The notes beneath the pieces were generated by a model. The model saw only the letters and a list, made by a program, of their open reading frames with translations. It ran no database searches and was not told where the DNA came from. Positions 1-9,800 of a stretch of DNA of 64,000 bases are shown in pieces; position 1 is the stretch's first letter, and each line of letters opens with the position of its first letter. Source of the DNA: Verrucomicrobia bacterium IMCC26134 (GTDB lineage: Bacteria; Verrucomicrobiota; Verrucomicrobiia; Opitutales; Opitutaceae); contig CP011265.1 in the NCBI GenBank assembly GCA_000972765.1, positions 3,655,001 to 3,719,000 on the forward strand, written 5' to 3'. The position numbers and the translations under genes were made by a program.

Positions 1-3000
1 GTGTATTGGTTTCTTGGATATAAATATCGCCCGAAGTGGAATTGGTCGCCTGGAGGGTGTTGATCGTGGTATCAATATCGCCTCCGGCCGCGGAAGAACC
101 GATGCCGGTGACCGCAGTGAGGGTGGCCTGGCCGGTGGTAACGAGCAGGGCAGACTCACTTACGGTGGCATCGTTGATCGATGCGCCGGCGTTAAGGGTA
201 ATCGCACCGGAACCACTGGAGACAGTGGCTCCAAGTGAAATGGTGCCGGTATTTCCAATCGCGCCACTGGAAAGGAGGCAGGCCTCAAGGGTGATGTCGC
301 CGGCGCCGGTGGCCGTGACCGGTGCGCTTACGGCGAGATCGGCGGCCGTGGAGTTGAGTGCTTCACTACGGACGATGATAGAGCCGCCGGAATTTTGATT
401 GGTAACGCCGGTCCCGGCAATGATGAGACCTGTGCGGCCGGAGTGCTGAACTACAATGTTGCCTGAAGTCGAGTTAAGGGCCTGCAGTGAACCGGCGGTG
501 ATATCGATATCTGCTCCACCTATAGCGCCAATCCCCGTGGCGGCGGTCAAACTGACGAGACCAGTGGTCACCAGATTAGGAAGGCCGTCGCCAACGGAGT
601 TGGCATCGGTGATCGCACCGGCTGCGGTGAGACTGATCGCACCACTCGATGTGTTGATGTAACCCAGCGAAATATTCCCCGAGAGGGTAGAGAGGGTAAA
701 AGAGCCGCGAGTCGAAGCGGTGTTAGGTGTAACGGTTGCGTTGGCGATCGTGATAGCACCAGAATTTACGATGTTGACCGAGCCACTACCGGTGATCTGT
801 AAGCCGTTAATAGTTTGGCTGGCCGCACCTCCGGTAACGTAAATGGATGGGACGTAGGTGTAGCCCGAACCAGAAGTGCGGGACAATGCATTCAGCGACG
901 CATTCAGACTGGCGGTGACAACGGCACCGGTGCCTCCAGTCCCATCGCCGTTCACAGTAACGTCAGGCGCGACTGTATAACTGGAGCCTATGACGTCCAA
1001 AGATGCGGACGTAAGCTGGCCTGGGATGTTGGTGATATTTCCCGTGCTTGCGGCAGTGCCAGCCGAAACAGACAAGCCCAAACTAGTGTAACTAGAACCT
1101 GAAGAATTAACCAAGAATCCTGAGACGCCTCCACTAATGGTGGAAGCAGCTGTTGCCACAGTCCGGCCATCACCCATGACCGTGATAACCGGAACGGCGG
1201 AGAATCCTGTGCCACCGTTATCCCTAGTGAGGGCAAGAAGCGCACCAGGCGTGACGAGCGAATAGGCACCGGCTCCGCTGCCGGTGGTATCACCGGTGCC
1301 CAAGGTGAACGATACTGTCGGCGCCGTGATGTAACCAGCGCCTTGATTTATGATGGTAAGCGAAGTGACGAAACCGCCGACAATAGTCGCCGTGGCCGTG
1401 GCTTGTGCGCCACCTGCTGGGGGAGCCGATATATTAACGGTGGGCGCCACCGTATAAAGCGAGCCACCACTGGTTAGGAAAAGGCTAGTGACCTTGCCCT
1501 CCATCTTTGCGGTGATCGCAGCGCCTGTGCCACCGGACAGAACTTCACCGTTTAAACTTTGGGAAGCGATTTGGTTTACGTCCGTGCGAAGTGATACGTT
1601 GCCACTGGCCCACACCGACAGAGTATCCGCAGTGATCAAACCGTTGGTTTGAGTAATGGCACCTGCAGCAGAACGTAAAACCACCGACGAGCTGGCGCCG
1701 GCCGCACGAATCGTCGTGGCTCCGATATCGTCGATCAGGGAAATATCACCACTGGTCGAACCGGATATGAGCTCAACGCGTTGGGCGCCTGAAGCAGTGT
1801 CGACCGTCTGTATAGAGCCGGAGTTGGTGCCAGTAGAGTTGACTATGATGTTGCCGACGCCATCCGTGCCGGCGGAGAGAGAGATACGGGTCGCCGCATA
1901 AACCGCGCGGTTTACAATAATATCATTCGCAGCCTCAAGCCGAACCCATGCGTTACGATCCGGGAAGGTTTCATTAGCTACATCGGATAAATCAAAGCCG
2001 CCATTTATAACACCATTGACGGTAATGTCACCGGTGCGGGCAACCAGACGCAAATAATCAACCGTTATACTCACGTCGAAGTTACGAGTAACAATGACCG
2101 CGCCACCGGCGATGACGGTTCGATTCACGAACTGGTGCTCGGTGATCGACTGGCTCACTCCCACGCGACCGACGTAAACCGTTCCCGTGCCTGCATATAA
2201 ATCACCAAAAACCACCGCGCCGAAACCGGGCTGAATGGCGAGCAAATCCGAACCATTGATATCGAGCCGATTTGCTATTGTAGGTGCGCCCAGGGCACTG
2301 GTGCCAACTACAATGGCGCGGGTGACATCGTAGGGCTTTAAGGTGAGAGTGGAAGCATAACCGGCCGAGTTAATCGTTGAGATAAAATCGATATTATTGG
2401 CGGTTATGGTAGCGTCGCCACCATTCACGGTAAGCGAACGAATTGATACAGTGCCCGTGCTGCTGGTCGTAGTTATATCAAGGGATTCGACTGCATTCGA
2501 AATACCGTCGAAAGTAATATTTCCGGATACAAGGCCGCCACGGCCGATTGTAATATTGCCTGAAGTGATATTGTTAGCAAAAAGAACCCCGTTTGCCTGG
2601 GTGATAACAAAGGGGGTGGAAGTATCGAGCAAAAGCGCGGCGCTGGAGGTGAACGTAATGCCGCCCCCGGCTGCCAAGGTAAAACTGTCCGGGCGAAGAC
2701 TCGCGCTTTGACCAATGTTATTACCAAAAAGTATAGAACCTGAAGTATAAATCGCTCCCTGCCCCTGGAAATCAAGCCGGGAACTGGATGTAAAAGTAAC
2801 GCTGGAGATTTTAGTGAGATCGTCGGGTCGACCCAGAGTAATATTTCCAGATACAGATACATTACTGGAGAACGTGACGTTACCGGCCTTCATGATACGA
2901 AGGTTTCCAGTGACAATCACCTCCCCATTGAAACGAACCTCGCCAGCCTCCTCAATAATCAGATCACCCGTGATTGTAACACTGCCATTGAAAGTAATAT

Positions 3001-3823
3001 CCTGACCCTTTTTAATGTAGAGATTACCGTCCAGCTTGACGCTGCTGTCGAAGGTGACATCACTCACGGTTCCGCCATCAATATTTACACTGACGTGGCG
3101 CAAGCCGTTGCCGGATATTCCTCCTACAGCATCACGGATATAAATCGGGCCGGTTGCATTTAAAACCAAATCGTCGACGGCACTATTTTGATTCACCGGT
3201 GCCAACGCACCGAGATGATTATCTCCGTTGATCGTTCCGTTGATAGTGAGGTATCCAGCGGTGGACGTAATCGACCGAACCGGTATCGCCGGACCTTGAT
3301 TAAAGTTTCCACTTACTTCAATAGCGTCATTAATAATAATCGTGCTGGCGCTGATTGTATTCGAAAGCTTGGTCGTCGTGCCGTCGCCATTGACGACGAA
3401 GTTTAGCGCAACAAGAGGTGAGTTGATTTTAACCCAATCCGCCTGAACGAGAGAAGTTTGTCCGGAAAGTTTAACCGCAGAACTGGATCCATCACCAATG
3501 GTTATCTGCGAAAGCAAGTCGGATGTTCCATAGACTACAGTATCCTTACTTTCATAAGTCTTTAGCGTAGCGGATACCAAAGTAAGCTGTGGTGAGTCGG
3601 TAAAAGCGCCAAAGAGAGAGGCCGCCGGAGTCCCGATCTCGGCCGCCGGCAGAATATCCGCGTGGCCGACGCTAGCTAATGCGAGAACCGAGGTGGAGGC
3701 AGACTCGGAGGGGGTTGAGCTAAGATCCGGAAGAGAGGTGGCAGAAAGAAGCAACCGCGACTCAAGGGCCTCCAGAGTGAAGGCTGCACCAGTGATACTA
3801 GGAATGGATGTGGGCTTGGACAC
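1..3823 (-). CDS. Second giant LEPR-XLL repeat protein, C-terminus beyond the window
   Basis: The minus-strand frame is open from a GTG at 3823 to position 1 (1,274 codons) with no stop, so the 3' end lies outside the window. The start is well fixed: an in-frame TAA lies five codons upstream and GTG is the only standard start codon after it. Residues 15-29 carry the LEPR-XLL-type motif (F-T-L-E-A-L-E-S-R-L-L-L-S-A-T), at almost the same distance from the start as in the upstream giant gene. No hydrophobic signal peptide is visible. Residues about 115-640 resemble the C-terminal beta-solenoid of the 14,147-residue protein; a shared landmark is LKPYD..RAI.VG.S.LGAP. A block of G-x-G/S-Y-x-x-x-P repeats follows, then more haemagglutinin-like strands rich in S, T, G, N and A. 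A large secreted or surface-exposed beta-helical adhesin is the best reading; the ligand is unknown. It lies 73 bp downstream of the first giant gene on the same strand and may be co-transcribed. Confidence 0.88.
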   Translation of the reverse strand, partial: MSKPTSIPSITGAAFTLEALESRLLLSATSLPDLSSTPSESASTSVLALASVGHADILPAAEIGTPAASLFGAFTDSPQLTLVSATLKTYESKDTVVYGTSDLLSQITIGDGSSSAVKLSGQTSLVQADWVKINSPLVALNFVVNGDGTTTKLSNTISASTIIINDAIEVSGNFNQGPAIPVRSITSTAGYLTINGTINGDNHLGALAPVNQNSAVDDLVLNATGPIYIRDAVGGISGNGLRHVSVNIDGGTVSDVTFDSSVKLDGNLYIKKGQDITFNGSVTITGDLIIEEAGEVRFNGEVIVTGNLRIMKAGNVTFSSNVSVSGNITLGRPDDLTKISSVTFTSSSRLDFQGQGAIYTSGSILFGNNIGQSASLRPDSFTLAAGGGITFTSSAALLLDTSTPFVITQANGVLFANNITSGNITIGRGGLVSGNITFDGISNAVESLDITTTSSTGTVSIRSLTVNGGDATITANNIDFISTINSAGYASTLTLKPYDVTRAIVVGTSALGAPTIANRLDINGSDLLAIQPGFGAVVFGDLYAGTGTVYVGRVGVSQSITEHQFVNRTVIAGGAVIVTRNFDVSITVDYLRLVARTGDITVNGVINGGFDLSDVANETFPDRNAWVRLEAANDIIVNRAVYAATRISLSAGTDGVGNIIVNSTGTNSGSIQTVDTASGAQRVELISGSTSGDISLIDDIGATTIRAAGASSSVVLRSAAGAITQTNGLITADTLSVWASGNVSLRTDVNQIASQSLNGEVLSGGTGAAITAKMEGKVTSLFLTSGGSLYTVAPTVNISAPPAGGAQATATATIVGGFVTSLTIINQGAGYITAPTVSFTLGTGDTTGSGAGAYSLVTPGALLALTRDNGGTGFSAVPVITVMGDGRTVATAASTISGGVSGFLVNSSGSSYTSLGLSVSAGTAASTGNITNIPGQLTSASLDVIGSSYTVAPDVTVNGDGTGGTGAVVTASLNASLNALSRTSGSGYTYVPSIYVTGGAASQTINGLQITGSGSVNIVNSGAITIANATVTPNTASTRGSFTLSTLSGNISLGYINTSSGAISLTAAGAITDANSVGDGLPNLVTTGLVSLTAATGIGAIGGADIDITAGSLQALNSTSGNIVVQHSGRTGLIIAGTGVTNQNSGGSIIVRSEALNSTAADLAVSAPVTATGAGDITLEACLLSSGAIGNTGTISLGATVSSGSGAITLNAGASINDATVSESALLVTTGQATLTAVTGIGSSAAGGDIDTTINTLQATNSTSGDIYIQETNT
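825..1475 (-). repeat. Six short G-x-G/S-Y-x-x-x-P repeats in the second giant protein
   Basis: Six imperfect units of about 40 residues (spacing about 115-130 nt) share a core such as GAGYITAPTV, GSSYTVAPDVTV or GSGYTYVPSIYV, each followed by a glycine-rich turn. The regular spacing within a longer solenoid suggests a small beta module repeated in tandem. The units differ in DNA sequence, so they are old. Coordinates are approximate. Confidence 0.6.
1900..3480 (-). other. Solenoid module paralogous to the C-terminal end of the first giant protein
   Basis: This part of the second giant protein aligns by eye with about 440 residues encoded at 4,430-5,740. Shared landmarks in the same order are a 'SPL.A.N..(I/V)..GDGTT' segment, a run of '(V/I)..DGDL.I....V.F.G' strands, 'L.L(R/K)PYD..RAI.VG.S.LGAP' and 'AGTGTVYVGR.G'. 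The pattern is that of a haemagglutinin-like beta-solenoid. It indicates that the two giant genes share an exchanged or duplicated module. Boundaries are approximate. Confidence 0.7.
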
Positions 3824-3896
3824 GGGAGGAATGGGTTAAAATAACGTAAACTAATTTTAATATAAAGAGATAGAGACCGTGTTAGAATCGCTATAT
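3824..3896. other. 73-bp gap between the two giant genes
   Basis: This AT-rich spacer separates the TAG stop of the 14,147-codon gene from the GTG start of the next giant gene. It has no clear rho-independent terminator, so read-through is possible. An AT-rich stretch around 3,845-3,865 could hold a promoter, but I cannot match convincing -35 and -10 boxes. No Shine-Dalgarno sequence precedes the GTG. Confidence 0.5.
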
Positions 3897-6800
3897 CTAG
3901 TGGATACTTACCAAGGCGACCAGGCCGCCATTGAGCTCGATGCCAGTCGAGCATGAGGCGATTGTGCGATCGATCGTGATGGCACGTGAAGGGACTTCGG
4001 ACAAAGGCGATGGAGAACGTAGCCCATCGTCCTGCTCTGACGTTACAGAGAACAATAGTGCGCTTGCGGAAGAATTGGCAGGCGCGCTGGTATCGGAGCG
4101 AGTGAACTGAAAGGTAAGCTCGTATGTGGGGAAATACGGCAGGATCCACGACGTAGATATGCCGCGTAAGAGCCACAGACCTAGCTGGTAAGAGGTAACC
4201 ATGTAGATAGGTAAGGATGGTGACTCGGGTGCCGGAGTTGGCACCGGATCCGGATCCGTAACGGATTCCTCCGGCAATACGGCCGAAAGACGATTCTCGA
4301 AGGTAAAAGGTTCGGAGAAGGTAAGAATATTCTGGCCATCCGATATTGCCGTGAGGGTAGATGCCACAAAGGCGATAATCGGCGCGGTGACCTCGGAGGA
4401 GATGAGATTTATAGAAACTGAACCGCCAGCAACAAAGGTAATCGCAACAGAAGAGCGTAGCGTGCGATTCACGCTTATATTGCCGGCTGCCTGGAAGTGA
4501 ATGCGACCGGAGGCGGTGTCGGCATTAACGGTGCCATTGATGGTAATCGAGCCGGTGAGAGCGACCATAACCAAATCACTTACCCGTGTATCCAGATCAA
4601 TATTGCGGGTAACCACGATAGATCCGCCAGCGAGAAGGACCGGGCTGCTGAACGTGGCGTCATTTACCGCCAATCCGAGTCGCCCAACATACACCGTGCC
4701 AGTGCCTGCAATAGCGTCACCGACAGTAATCGAGGCGAAGCCAGTGCGGATGGAGTTGATATCGGTGGAGTCGATGCGCAAGGCCGAGGCGGGCGCGCCT
4801 AGAACGCTCGAACCGACCGCTATGGCACGGCCGCTATCATAGGGACGAAGGATAAGCGTTGCAGCCGAAGAGGACGCTGTAACTGGACCACGAAGATCGA
4901 TCTGATTAGCGGCAATTTCAGCACCGCTAAATCCGACGGCGAGCGAGGCAAGAACGATACTGCCACTGGAAGCAGTGGAGAGCAGCCGAGCGGAAGAAAC
5001 GGAATTAGCGGGGCCAGAAAGGCTGATGCGGCCGGAAACTTCGAGATGCAAGACCCCGGCGATGAGGTTAGCGGCGGAATTTACACTCGAAGCATAAGCA
5101 CTGAGATCGGCAACCGTTGCGGTGGAGGCAAAAACCAACGCTCCGAGAGGTGCAGCGCTCGTGCCCAAGAAAGAAGCCCCGGCGACCGTCAAAGGACCGG
5201 CCAAGGTCACATCACCCGTATTGCGAATAATCAGTCGTCCACCAACGTGGAGTGAGCCGGAGAACGTAACCGCGCTGGTAGCATCAATGATCAGGTCACC
5301 GTCTACCATTACGTCGCCATTGAATAAGACCGAGCCAAGGGCTGAGAGATTAAGATCACCGTCGAGATTAACCGTGGAGCTAAATTCCACGTTACCACCG
5401 GCGCTGATTGTGAGGTCGCGCAGACCATTGGCAGAGATTGAACCAACCGCACCATTGAGGCGAAGCGACGCACCCACCGTAAGACTAAGATCGTCGGCGC
5501 CGGCCCCCGAATCGCCATCGACAGGGCCTTGAACCGTCAGATCTTCGGTGCTTATGATGCTGCGGGATCCAGATACCAAGACTGAGTCGTCAATCAGTGC
5601 AGAAGTAACATTAACGGACTCGGACAGGGTAAGCGTGGTGCCATCGCCATAGATAATCAGGTTCTTGGCGATGAGCGGTGATGTAATTAGGATATAATCA
5701 GCACGCAGGATGGAAATTGGATTGTTAAGATTTACCGCGGTGTTGGTTCCGTTACCAATGATAATTGGAGTGCGCAAATCACCGGAGCCGAAATAAATAG
5801 TGGAACTGGTGACGAGATTATTGAGTTCAGACTGGGTTAAGACCAGTCCACTCATACCACCACCATCTGTCTGTATAAGATAGAGCCTACGGGTCGGATC
5901 GCTTGGGCGAACATAGATTTGACCGGAGGTAGATGTCAGCGTGGGGATATTGAGTTGGTCAGCTACGAGGACAACATCGTTATTGGTATTGATCGTCTGT
6001 TGATTGTTTTGCAGCCCGAGAAGACTGATGATAGTATAAACGCCACCAGAAGAAGAATTGACGTTTGTAATGTCATTGATTTCGACCAGGTAGACCGACT
6101 TGCCCGCCGGCACATTGGCCGTATACGAATCCACTAGAGTGAAAATCCCCAGCGGACTGACAAGGAAACCACCGGAAAGCGTGGAAAGATAGGAGTCGCT
6201 CGGTTTAGCACCAACCCCTTGCGTTGCGTTAAGGGTAAGTTTGCCGCCAGCGGATTGGATGAAGGCTCCATTACCGCTACGTATCATAGTGCCATTAGGA
6301 TAGTAGATTATAGACTCAGCGGAACTTGCGCCAGTGGTTGAAATAGTCCCAGTGGAGAGGCTGACTGTAGAAGCGTCGAATCTGGCGTTACGAAGAGCCC
6401 AATCCAGTTTTACCGGATCGGTAAGAATCCAGCCTGCACCATTAGTGGTGATGGCACCGTCGCTAGTTGTAAGAGTGATCGCACCATTACCGTCGCCGAT
6501 AACAGTGGCACTGGATGACGAGTAAATACCCGCGTTTATAGCAATATCGCCTGTCGATGTTACAATTGAGACGTATCCGTTGTTCTGAGCGAGTAGATCA
6601 TAGGCTACGGTGTAGGCGGACGTGGAGTTGAAGGTAAATGAATCAGCACGGAGACGTCCGTTCCAATCTATGTTAGCAGCGCTTACGACCACGTCCTTCT
6701 TAAGGTTAAGAACTTCGACTGGGATGGACGAGTTCGGGCCGAAGAAAACCGGTGCGGCAGTGGCGAGGATGCGGAGACGGTCTATATTATTGAAGCCGGG

Positions 6801-9800
6801 GTCGTAGTTGATCTCTTGAGTTCCTTGGGTGATCTTGGCGTCGCCGACCTGATCGGTGACACGCACTTGGCCTGTGGAGGTGGTGGTCAGGAACAGATAG
6901 TCTTTATCGGCGGCAACCGTGGCGTCATCAATTGTGATGGGGTTAACGAGGGCACCGAAGGTGACGTTGTAGATATCGCTGCTGGCGTTGCCGCGCAGGA
7001 GGCTGAGGTTGTTAAGGGCGCTGCGGGTGACGTTGTAGGTATCGAGGCCGGAGCCCCCTATGAAGGTCTCGATGCGGAAGTCAGACTCGGTGATGGTGTT
7101 GGTGCCGGAGGAGATGCGGTTACGGTTGGAAGCACCTAGGTCGAAGGTGATGATGGAGCCTAAAGAGGAGAGATCCAGCGTGTCGCTATTATCGGCGCCA
7201 GTCTCATTCACCGTATCCGTGCCCCAGCCAGCTGCGAAGTAGTAGATGTCGCTGCCACCCATGCCACTGAGGGTATCATTACCGTTACCACCGGTAATAG
7301 AATCGCTGATCGGGCTGGCCGAGATCACGTCATTGCCATCGCCACCATAAATTGTATCACCATTTATGACTGGTATGATAGTTTTTGGTGTTACGGTAAT
7401 GTTTGGATTGGAGGTATCCTGGGTCGCTTGGGATGTAATAGTGTCGTCGCCAGCTTCGCCGTAGATCAAATCCGTGCCGTTGGATGTTTTTATTATATCA
7501 TTGCCGTTGCCGCCATGGATGGTGGTTGGGCCACTGCCAATCACCTCAATATTATCATCGCCATCGCCCAGCGTTGCTTCGATCGGAATCTCCAAGGCAT
7601 AGAATTTCAGATTGTCGTTAGCCGCTCCCGAGTTGGAAACAACGACCTTGGAAACCCCTGTATAGGTCTTACTGGTGCCAAAGCCGTTTAGGGTGACGTC
7701 CTGAAGTCCGGTGCCGCTATTATAATCACTTCCCGTAACTGTCATCGCTTCAGCTCCATCAGCCGTGTTTCCGGTGCCACGACGGCCAGCGTCAACACCT
7801 ACATTTAGATACAGAACACTGCCGATCATGGTTCCAAGAACCGGCGGACTTCCAAAAGTCCATTTTGTATAGGCGCTTACCGTAAAGAAGCCAAGAATAC
7901 TTAATTCCGCGGAGATCGCGATTGATCCTTCATCGAGATTGAAATCGAAGCCTACCCGGAAGCTGGCCAACTTGAAATGGAATGTTACGTCAAACAGACC
8001 AAAGTCTATGGAGAAGTCCAGGCTCAGTTCTCCATAAGCATAGCCAGAGAAGCCTGAATTGGATAGAGTAAGACCTATTCCGGCTCTAAACAATAGAGGG
8101 CCAAACCTGAATTCGAAACTCGCTTCACCGGTAATACTCCACTGTCCGTTTGAGCGGATGTAACCGCTAATATTGACTGTTACGACGTTGAAGAAGTTGA
8201 GATTGAGCCGTGTGAGCGCGATTTCGAAGTATTCCGGTTTCTTGGTGATAACAATTTCGCCTTGAATTTTGAAGACCCAAATCTGCAGGGTGGCGGCCAC
8301 AACGACTTTATAGGTTTGGCCCGCAAGCACGATATCGTCTGGACCGGTAGTAGCGGCGGCGACTTGGGCTTGTGCTGTGGTGAGCTGGGTCGCGGCGGCG
8401 GCATCGTCCACACCACCGTCACTCGTGGCGGCCGCAGCAGTCACTGCGGCGTTGGCGGCAGCAACCGCGGCATTGGCGGCAACGAGGGCGGCGGCAGGAT
8501 CGAGTATCACCGCACCGGTGGATTTGTTAATCTTTACTGACTTGGAACCGGTATTCATCTGGAACTCGAATGCTCCAGTAATGTTGATCACATCCATATT
8601 CAGCTCACCGTTGACCTTAATATAGAGCGCGAAGAAAGGATCGGCGCCGCCGCGGATGACCGCGCCGCCGGAGATGTCGATGCCGCCGAGCATACCGAGG
8701 CCGATGGACGCCTGAAGCACGAGGTCAAGGCCTCCACCGGCCATGATACGAATCAGGGCGAAGCCGCGAATGGAGAATGGCCCGATGTCCAGAGAACCGC
8801 CGAAGGACAGCTCAACCGTTTCTCTACCGATGGTGTAATCCTTTAAGCCACTGATGACGCCGGTGGTGGTGTTGACGTTAAGCACCTTGATGACGCGGGC
8901 AGTCGAGGTCGTGTTGATGCCTAGCATAAACGTGCCGTTAAAGCTAACCGCGGCGACCGAAAGGGTGGCACTTACCGTGAGAGTGAGCGAACCGGCTATA
9001 CCGGCGGAGGTAATGTAGAGCGATCCGCCCGCTCCGATACTGCCGAGAGGTGCGACGTTGAGGGATGCAAAGACCTCCAGGGCGAGGCCCTGTGAATCAA
9101 TCTTCAAAGTGAAGGATCCGGTAAGGGTGGCGACACTGGCCAACGTCAAGCTGCCTGTGATGGTAAGGCGGATATAAGGTCCGGCCGGAATGACGATGGG
9201 GGTGGCGTTACCGGGTGCGATGAAGGATACCTGCTCGCCGGTCGTATTAAGTTCGAACAGCGCGCTGGCGGCGAAGGCGATGCCCGGAATCGAGACATTG
9301 AAGTCAATCGCCAGTTTGGCGGCGATGCCACGGGAATTGATAACCAATAGCGCCTCAATGGAGACGGAGAAAATCTTCGCTCCGCCGGCCTTGATGTAGA
9401 GTTGGGCGGCACCGGCGATAATGAGTCCGGAGGAGCCTACGCTAAGGTAGAGGAAGGCGTTGTCGGCCTCGGTCTGGCCGCCGATGAAGAAGCCGGAGTA
9501 GCCGGGATCGGTGGGCTTGCCGGTGCCGAGATAGATTTGGCCGGAAATGAAGACACGGACCGTCAAGGGGGCCACGGTCTGGAGGGTGCCGCCTGGAGGC
9601 GTATAGGTGTAGTTGCCGCTGAAGGCGGTGTTGACCTCAAGGATAAAGGAAGCGTTGACCTTAAAGCCGTTGCCACCGAAGCCGCTGGCGTCGAGGGTCA
9701 TCGCGAGATGGCCGGCGATGGAATACCTGATGCCAGAAGTAGGGTCATCATCGGTCACGCGGAGGCCGCCGGAGACGGTGGCGCGGAAGACGATGGCACC

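Noticed and set aside
3824-3896. Possibility that the two giant genes are one gene split by a stop or frameshift
   Set aside because: The downstream frame begins with its own LEPR-XLL motif at the same distance from a start codon, so it is a separate gene.
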